Source of the DNA: Euperipatoides rowelli
Taxonomy: Eukaryota; Onychophora; Udeonychophora; Euonychophora; Peripatopsidae
Length of the DNA stretch: 11,724 bases
Assembly: GCA_003024985.2 (NCBI GenBank)
Contig: PXIH01S0146822.1
Reading direction: 5' to 3' (one strand)
Part shown: piece by piece, positions 6,760 to 11,724 of the stretch
How positions within the stretch are numbered: the first letter of the stretch is position 1
Layout of the letters: every line of letters begins with the position of its first letter
Position numbers and translations under genes: made by a program
The notes under the pieces: model-generated
Told to the model about the DNA's origin: nothing
What the model saw: the letters and a program-made list of their open reading frames with translations, nothing else
The model's database searches: none

Positions 6760-7530
6760 CTTATGCATTACATAAATAGTAGTAGGAATAGGGAAGTATA
6801 AATTGTGGAGAATGAGTTAAATGGGCAAGCTAAATTATAAGAGTCAAATAATTATTACAACTAATTGGAAAGGTATTGGGAAAGGCATTTAGCAAGAAAA
6901 GTATAAGAGACCAAATTATTGTGTAAAGTAATAGACTCTTTCATAACAAGCTAGCAAGACCCTGAAGCTTCTCCTTCTAAAATAAGATTTAGAAATATAG
7001 AAATCTTAGTTTTAAAGCAGACACATTTGTTGCTACTAACACCTTTACATAATGTTGGCGATACGTAATATCTTTTCTCCACTTTCGAACTATCTGCATG
7101 TGTCTCACAAGAGTTATGTTACCTAATAAGATCAACCTCAATTGGAGTGCACTGGGAAAACCAAGACCCTGTGTATCGCCCATAAGTAGCTGCAGCTACT
7201 CTGTTCAATGATCAATGTTGCGAACAATGTTGCAAAGACACGGATTCTGCAAATCTGTCTTTGTTGTTTATCTCATTGCCTTATTCTTATAAATATTAAT
7301 TTGATAATTAGGCAAACTAACTAGTTCACTCTAAAGCTAATTTCACGCACATAGTTTATATTTACATACATTAAAATGCTTTATATTTTTATATAAAAAG
7401 TTATGTTCACCTTATATGACTCTAGATCTATTGAACACATTATCCACTTCCTCACTTTCTATTACTCCTCTTCTATAATGCTCCTGCTCACACACCCAAA
7501 CCACTCGGACTCTATTACAGATTTGGCACT
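6760..7530. other. Unidentified stretch with a palindrome and short repeats
   Basis: No gene is supported. Between about 6960 and 7270 the sequence is more complex and less A+T-rich. It contains a 64-codon minus-strand frame (7183-6989) with no motif that I recognise, a perfect 16-bp palindrome (7185-7200), a caatgttgc direct repeat (7213-7221, 7225-7233) and an 8-bp-stem hairpin (7233-7240, 7256-7263). The last 130 bp before 7531 stay open in the frame that continues into the plus-strand retrotransposon after 9162; see findings. Confidence 0.4.
7185..7200. repeat. Perfect 16-bp palindrome
   Basis: AGTAGCTGCAGCTACT reads identically on both strands. It could be a protein-binding dyad or chance, and no element boundary is visible at it. 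Confidence 0.8.
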
Positions 7531-7543
7531 TGTGACAAGTTGA
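7531..7543 (+). repeat. Probable target-site duplication, left copy (Jockey-like LINE)
   Basis: tgtgacaagttga matches tgtgacaactaga at 9162-9174 at 11 of 13 positions. It lies directly beyond the T/A-rich tail of the minus-strand LINE. The two mismatches fit the age implied by the damaged coding sequence, but chance cannot be excluded. Confidence 0.5.
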
Positions 7544-7544
7544 G

Positions 7545-7571
7545 TTTATTTTATTTATTTATTTTATTTTT
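7545..7571 (-). repeat. 3' tail of the Jockey-like element, (TAAA)-like
   Basis: On the minus strand this reads as repeated AAATAAAATAAA-type units. It lies directly between the element's 3' UTR and the left flanking repeat, which fixes the 3' end of the element. Confidence 0.75.
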
Positions 7572-7846
7572 CCACATCTACAGCCAAAGCCAATTACAGA
7601 GATGAATAAGATTAGTAACAATAAACAGAAGAAATTAGTAAACAATATACAGTATATCCAAATTTAAAAATATACCAGAAAAAGCTGGTTTATAAAAAAT
7701 ATATACAAAGATACATCAAAAATAAAATATTACCAATTAAGAGGCAGCAAAAAGTTAGGCACAATACATTAATCAAATGTTAACAAAGTTACAATGAAGC
7801 AGATAATTGAATACAGTACAAGTAAAAATTTGTTTTTTTATCACAC

Positions 7847-9127
7847 TTAAACAATCCAATTTAAATTCAATAAGTTAGTAAAGAGTGATAATTTTTGTTC
7901 GTTACAAAATTTAGCTGCTCTTACAAGAGGATTTTTCATTAAATAATTTGTATATGAAAATGGGATATCAAAGATATTATTTGATCGTAGTCCTGGATAA
8001 GTTACTGTAATATCAATAATTTGCAAAAGATAGGAATTATTTATTAAAGAATGAATAATTTTGTCTAAAAACATAGCATCATTTATCATTCTACGATCTT
8101 CTAAGGTTTGAATGTTGTATCTAAGGCATAAATTTTTACTACTAACAAATTTATAATTTTCTTAACATTTGAAAGATAAATAAGTTAAAAAAACTGTATT
8201 GTAAGGATTCTAGGTGTTTTATGTTTTCTTTAGTACAGGAATTCCAGATCACTGTGCTAAACTCTAATTTAGGTCTAACGATTTGGAAATACAGAAGAAT
8301 TATAGCTTTTTTGGAATTTATATTTATACATATTGTTTTTAAGAATCCAAGGCTTTTTTGAAACATTATTAATAATTTTAGATATATTAGGATTAAAAGT
8401 CATAGTAGAATCATAAATAATTCCTAAATCTTTTATCTCAAATACTTTTTCCAAAACCACCTGATTTAGACTGTAGGTAAAACTAATGAGATTAAATTTT
8501 TTTGCAAAAGTGATGCACTTACATTTATCAACATTTAAATTAAGTCCCCATATTTCGTACCAATTTCTAAGTTTAGAAAGTGATTGCTGCAATTTCAAAC
8601 TGTCTTGAATTGAGGTTATTTTTTTTATAGGTTTTAAGATCGTCAGCAAACATCAAAGAATCACATTCTATATAATTTGGTATGCAGTCTATAAATAATA
8701 GAAATAAAAATGGACCCAAAAATGAGCCCTGAATAACCCCAGATGATATCAAAGTATTACTAGAAATATTATCATTTATCCTGACCAAGAAATTTCTTGA
8801 ATTTAGATAGCTTTTGAACCATTGGATAAAAACAAGTGAAAAACCCCATAGTTCTAATTTATAAAGTAATAACATATGGTTAATGGAATCGAATGCCTTA
8901 GATATATCAGTATATATAACATCAAGTTGATAATGTTCATTGAATGAATTTGTAATGTATAATTTAAAGTAGCTAGATTAGTTGATACAGAACGGTTAGG
9001 AAAAAAACCAGGTTAGGAAAAAAACCACCTTTGCAAAGAAGATAAAGCTATAATGTCAAAAAATATATTCATGAATTAATTTTTCAAAGATTTTGGAAAA
9101 GTTTGAAATAATAGCAATAGGTCTAAT
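7847..9127 (-). pseudogene. Reverse transcriptase of Jockey-like LINE, broken
   Basis: The sequence encodes an RNA-dependent DNA polymerase domain that would copy the element's own RNA at the insertion site. Starting at RPIAIISNFSKIFEKLI near 9125, it continues with a degenerate GGFF.NRS..TNL block, then YTDISKAFDSINH (about 8914-8876), SGVIQGSFLGP (from 8743) and the catalytic FADD box (8650-8639). After a frameshift in an A-rich run near 8630 come LNVDKCKCITF and a stretch resembling the post-RT region. A further shift leads to GFLKT...IILLYFQIVRPKLEF, and then to a C-terminal stretch ending at 7847. At least four frames are needed, and stops lie near 9065 and around 9000-8965. The catalytic residues survive, but the gene cannot make a full protein. 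Confidence 0.88.
8994..9027. repeat. Two exact tandem copies of a 17-bp unit
   Basis: ggttaggaaaaaaacca occurs at 8994-9010 and again at 9011-9027 without change. It lies inside the reverse transcriptase. Because 17 is not a multiple of three, it shifts the frame exactly where the GGFF.NRS block is disrupted. A replication-slippage duplication after insertion is the simplest explanation. Confidence 0.9.
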
Positions 9128-9136
9128 CTAGACCTA
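9118..9136. repeat. 19-bp palindrome at the truncated end of the LINE
   Basis: taggtctaatctagaccta has 8-bp perfect arms around a 3-base centre. It coincides with the point where recognisable Jockey-like coding sequence stops (9125-9127). Confidence 0.8.
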
Positions 9137-9161
9137 AAACCTAAGCCATCGACCCAAAAAA

Positions 9162-9174
9162 TGTGACAACTAGA
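9162..9174 (+). repeat. Probable target-site duplication, right copy (Jockey-like LINE)
   Basis: tgtgacaactaga matches 7531-7543 at 11 of 13 positions. It is also the first part of the open frame of the plus-strand LINE, so if the pairing is right, the Jockey-like copy inserted within that element. Confidence 0.5.
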
Positions 9175-10389
9175 AAGTCTACTTGGTTTGATTATGAATG
9201 TGTTAAGACCAGAAGTTCTCATTATGTAGATAAAGGAAATGTGACAGTCTGGAGAACCATTTGAAATATATTAAGATCAAAATATAAAGTACAATGTAAA
9301 AGAAAACGGAAGGAATCTGAGATTCAATTGGCGAAACAAATTGTGGAGCTTGATGGCAATGCTTTTTGAAACATATTCACAAAAATAATTATAAAAAAAC
9401 AAAACAAAAGGGGTAATATTATCCCAGAGATGTGATATGATTATTTCTCTAGGGTTTATATTAAACAGTATTACAAGAAAATCAAATTTCCATTGGTGAT
9501 GTCTGATCTAATGATGGATTCCTCTGTAATCTTGGATGAATTAAACAGCCACTCAACTTCTAATGGAAAGGCAGCAGGTTTTGATAAACTTAAAAACGAA
9601 TTAACCAAGGCTTCTTAACTTAAATTTAGATCTTACATTCAGGAATTGTTTAATAGGATGATTATGGAATCTCCAAATCTTTTATGAGAGTGGATTTTAT
9701 GCCAATACATTAAAAACAAAATTCAAACAATACGAGCAGCTGTAGATAATAGACCCAATAGCCTTTTACCAGCCATGACTAATATTTTTTCAAGTATATT
9801 GTGTACAAGGTTAACTAGATGGTGCAATGGCAAAGGGATAATTTATGAATCCCAAGGAGGATTTAAGGCAGGTTATTCGACATTGGACAACTTATTTACA
9901 TTAAATGCTCTAATATATATTAATATTTTAAGGAAAAGTGGAAAACTATTTTAATTATTTATTGATTTGTCTAGTGCTTTTGACACAGTTGTGCATAATG
10001 TGTTATGGAAGATCTTGAGTAATTATTGTATATATTGAAGCATCTGCTATGGTATCTTATGATAGATTATTTTCTAAAATATTTGATATTGGAGGAGGGG
10101 TTCTCCAAGGATATCTGTTTAGCTCTTTACTATTCATTTTTTATTTAAATTATTTAGATTTTTTATTGGAAAACTCTGGGGTTTCTGGTGCTGCTATAGA
10201 TAGAGGAGAAATTCTTAACTTATGGAGATGATTTTGTTATTTTTGCAATGAATTTACAAAGAAAAGTAAAAAAATATATGATTTTTGCAGTCAAAAATTT
10301 CTAAAAATAAACATGGCCAAAACTAAGATAGTGGTGTTTTGAAAAGGCAATAATCAATTAAAGACTGGGAGAGTAGGGTGGTATTCATC

Positions 10390-10607
10390 CAGTCAATGAT
10401 TATAGGACTTGCCTTCTAATAATAATACAAGAATAATGGAATAACAGGAAAGAATATAATGGCTGACCTTTGAACCAAATAACTTTGCATCATTGTTGTA
10501 TCTTGTAAGACTACCTGTAATGTACAGTACATATATTGTAATTAAAATTAATAAAGAGAGGTTTTCCTGTCAGGCGGGAGTTTTTTTTTTTAAAAAAAAT
10601 AAATTTT
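10390..10607 (+). other. Apparent insert within the plus-strand reverse transcriptase
   Basis: Between KTGRVGWYSSSQ (ending near 10399) and GVPFVSNGS (from 10608) about 200 bp intervene, where related LINEs usually have only some 15-20 residues. The extra sequence does not continue the RT in any frame. It includes a palindromic atgtacagtacat near 10520, an AATAAA signal (10550-10555) and a T11-A8 run close to its right end. This looks like the 3' end of another inserted element, but no flanking repeat could be defined. Confidence 0.45.
10550..10555 (+). terminator. Candidate polyadenylation signal inside the insert
   Basis: AATAAA is followed by a GTTTTCCTGT-type stretch and then a T/A run. 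In A+T-rich DNA this hexamer is common, so its role is uncertain. Confidence 0.25.
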
Positions 10608-11702
10608 GGGGTACCATTTGTCTCAAATGGATCTTTAAATGTTGCCTCTACATATTTTGTGAATAGAGCAAAGGTAGCATTGTCTCAGTTGTGGCGGTTA
10701 TTAATAGATTGAAATAAGGAAATATTAATTTGCCATTAAATTATATAGATATATGTTATCAACACAACTATATGTAGCTGCTCCAGTTTGGGCTTTAACA
10801 TATTTAAAAAAAAATTGAGTGGTTTCAGATTTTTTTTCTAAAGAAAGTTTTTGGAATCCCTTGTTTCTCACCAGGATTTGTATTACATATAGAATTATCG
10901 ATTCCAAATTTATAATTTTATGTTGTAAAACGAACATTTAATTAATGGATAAAATATTGGCTATGTCATAGGTAAGATATTCCAAAAGATTCAATAAGGG
11001 TTTATTAGCTCAATCTGTAAATGCAATAGGACATTAAAAAAAAAAAAAAATTGAGTACGGATTTATAATGGTTTATTAGATGATCATGGTTTTACATGTC
11101 TTCATGAATATCCAGATTTGGATTATGTTAGATCAGTGGCTCCATCTGTTTTGATCGCAGCATTTGATAATCAGTTACAACTGGATTATGAAAGGTCAAG
11201 AGATATGTTTAATAGGAAAAATATGATGTATTTATATCAACCATTTTACCTGAGAGCTATTTTTTTTAGATATGTTAATATTAATTATACAAAGTTGCAT
11301 TTTCAATTGATGATATTCTCAGGAGGATGATATCAATTAGGGGAAAAGTTTATTCCTTTATAGGATTGGGCTATCAGATGTGTCTGATTCATATGATCAT
11401 TAGTTGTCCAGTTTATAGATAGTATAGAAATACATATTTAAACTTGAAGGAATTAGAAAATTTGAGTAATATTGTGACAAATCAACAAACTATTAAAATT
11501 AATCTAGATGGAAAGATTATAATTTGATTGGAGGTATTCTGATATAAAGAAGTAATATATTGGCCACCTCTGAATAAAAATGATAAGAATTAAGATTGTT
11601 TTATTATATAGAGATTGAATTGTTATGTTTTGTTTTTGGTTATCTGTATGCATATGAGATATTCCCATTGTAATGGTTTTTGAACCTGATACAATTAGTT
11701 GA

Positions 11703-11708
11703 AATAAA
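11703..11708 (+). terminator. Candidate polyadenylation signal at the 3' end of the plus-strand LINE
   Basis: AATAAA lies in an A-rich run after about 175 bp of non-coding sequence downstream of the last recognisable coding frame. It may belong to the element's 3' tail, and the window ends 16 bp later. Confidence 0.4.
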
Positions 11709-11724
11709 AATAAAATTAAAATAC

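Larger units (their letters stand above)
7544..9161 (-). mobile_element. 5'-truncated Jockey-like non-LTR retrotransposon
   Basis: On the minus strand the element runs from a truncation point near 9161-9127, through a broken reverse transcriptase, to a 3' UTR (7846-7572) and a tail of (TAAA)-like repeats at 7571-7545. ORF1, the endonuclease and the first part of the reverse transcriptase are absent, which is the usual result of incomplete target-primed reverse transcription. Probable flanking repeats lie at 7531-7543 and 9162-9174. The FADDLK motif and overall order of blocks resemble the Jockey group and related LINEs. I infer the clade from motifs only. It faces head-to-head with a different LINE that starts at about 9162. 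Confidence 0.85.
9163..11527 (+). pseudogene. Reverse transcriptase of plus-strand LINE, many stops and frameshifts
   Basis: The translated sequence begins before STWFDYEC (about 9178-9201), part of the linker before the RT. It runs in a single frame to about 10035, through ELNSHSTSNGKAAGFDK, NRPNSLLP, SQGGFKAGYSTLDNLFTL and LFIDLSSAFDTVVHN (9955-9999). In-frame stops are at 9262, 9367, 9433, 9616, 9685 and 9952; four are TGA, at least some where TGG or CGA would be expected. A shift leads to GVLQG (10097-10111) and another to the catalytic box YGDDFVIFAM (from 10221), where YADD is more usual. KINMAKTKIVVF follows in a third frame. After an apparent insertion come GVPFVSNGSLNVAS (from 10608), LYVAAPVWA (10768-10794), PGFVLHIELSIPNL (10871-10912), CLHEYPDLDYVRSVAPSVLI (from 11097) and SCPVYR. 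No functional product is possible. Confidence 0.88.
9162..11724 (+). mobile_element. Decayed plus-strand non-LTR retrotransposon, clade undetermined
   Basis: The element runs from an incomplete 5' side at about 9162 (possibly interrupted there by the Jockey-like copy) through a reverse transcriptase and C-terminal region to a 3' end with AATAAA at 11703. It may extend beyond the window edge. Its reverse transcriptase differs from that of the neighbouring minus-strand LINE in every conserved block, for example LFIDLSSAFDTVVHN versus YTDISKAFDSINH. They are therefore separate families, not one copy inverted by twin priming. The endonuclease is not clearly seen. The C-terminal cysteine-bearing region (SCPVYR near 11402-11419) suggests a LINE with a C-terminal zinc-knuckle-like segment, but I do not assign a clade. 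Confidence 0.85.

Noticed and set aside
6989-7183. 64-codon minus-strand frame
   Set aside because: No motif is recognised, and the other two minus-strand frames look no less protein-like. There is insufficient support for a gene.
7544-11724. Twin-priming inversion of one LINE
   Set aside because: The two reverse transcriptases overlap in the domains they encode and differ in all conserved blocks, so they cannot be two halves of a single copy.

Overview
This window looks like intergenic DNA from an animal, most likely an invertebrate. It is strongly A+T-rich (roughly 70% by eye), has no long intact reading frame, and is full of homopolymers, a trinucleotide microsatellite, short interspersed elements and decayed non-LTR retrotransposons. 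The reverse transcriptases at the right end are of animal LINE types, one of them Jockey-like by its motifs. Jockey-like elements are best known from arthropods, but I cannot name the taxon. No bacterial, plasmid or phage feature, no CRISPR array and no confident host gene is visible. Three N bases (509, 767, 1991) mark unresolved positions in the assembly.

Layout. Positions 1-700 form a degenerate A+T-rich repeat field with diverged direct copies and one exact 64-bp duplication on either side of an N. Positions 700-3150 are mostly featureless, with a G run, a small hairpin and a G+C-richer block near 2090-2310. A perfect 16-bp-stem hairpin (3151-3192) and an (ATT)n microsatellite (3227-3362) follow. 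A 624-bp foldback element (3564-4187) has 110-bp outer arms at about 95% identity and a second hairpin nested in its centre. Two SINE-like insertions come next. One is on the minus strand (5167-5559), with a tRNA-like pol III promoter and perfect 13-bp flanking repeats. The other is on the plus strand (5880-6120), with an A-rich tail and near-perfect 12-bp flanking repeats. A diverged duplication (6478-6729) and unidentified sequence lead to the retrotransposon block.

Retrotransposon block. A 5'-truncated Jockey-like LINE lies on the minus strand (about 7544-9161), with a T/A-rich 3' tail and 11/13-matching flanking repeats. It abuts a second, unrelated LINE relic on the plus strand (about 9162-11724). 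The plus-strand relic keeps one reading frame for about 870 bp, with six in-frame stops, and then breaks into several frames down to its C-terminal region and a 3' end with AATAAA. The flanking repeats and the matching frame on both sides suggest, but do not prove, that the Jockey-like copy landed inside the plus-strand element.

None of these genes looks functional. The window reads as layers of successive insertions and decay rather than a working gene system. The best-supported items of interest are the foldback element with its nested hairpin and the two SINE-like insertions. I found no evidence for a new multi-gene system.
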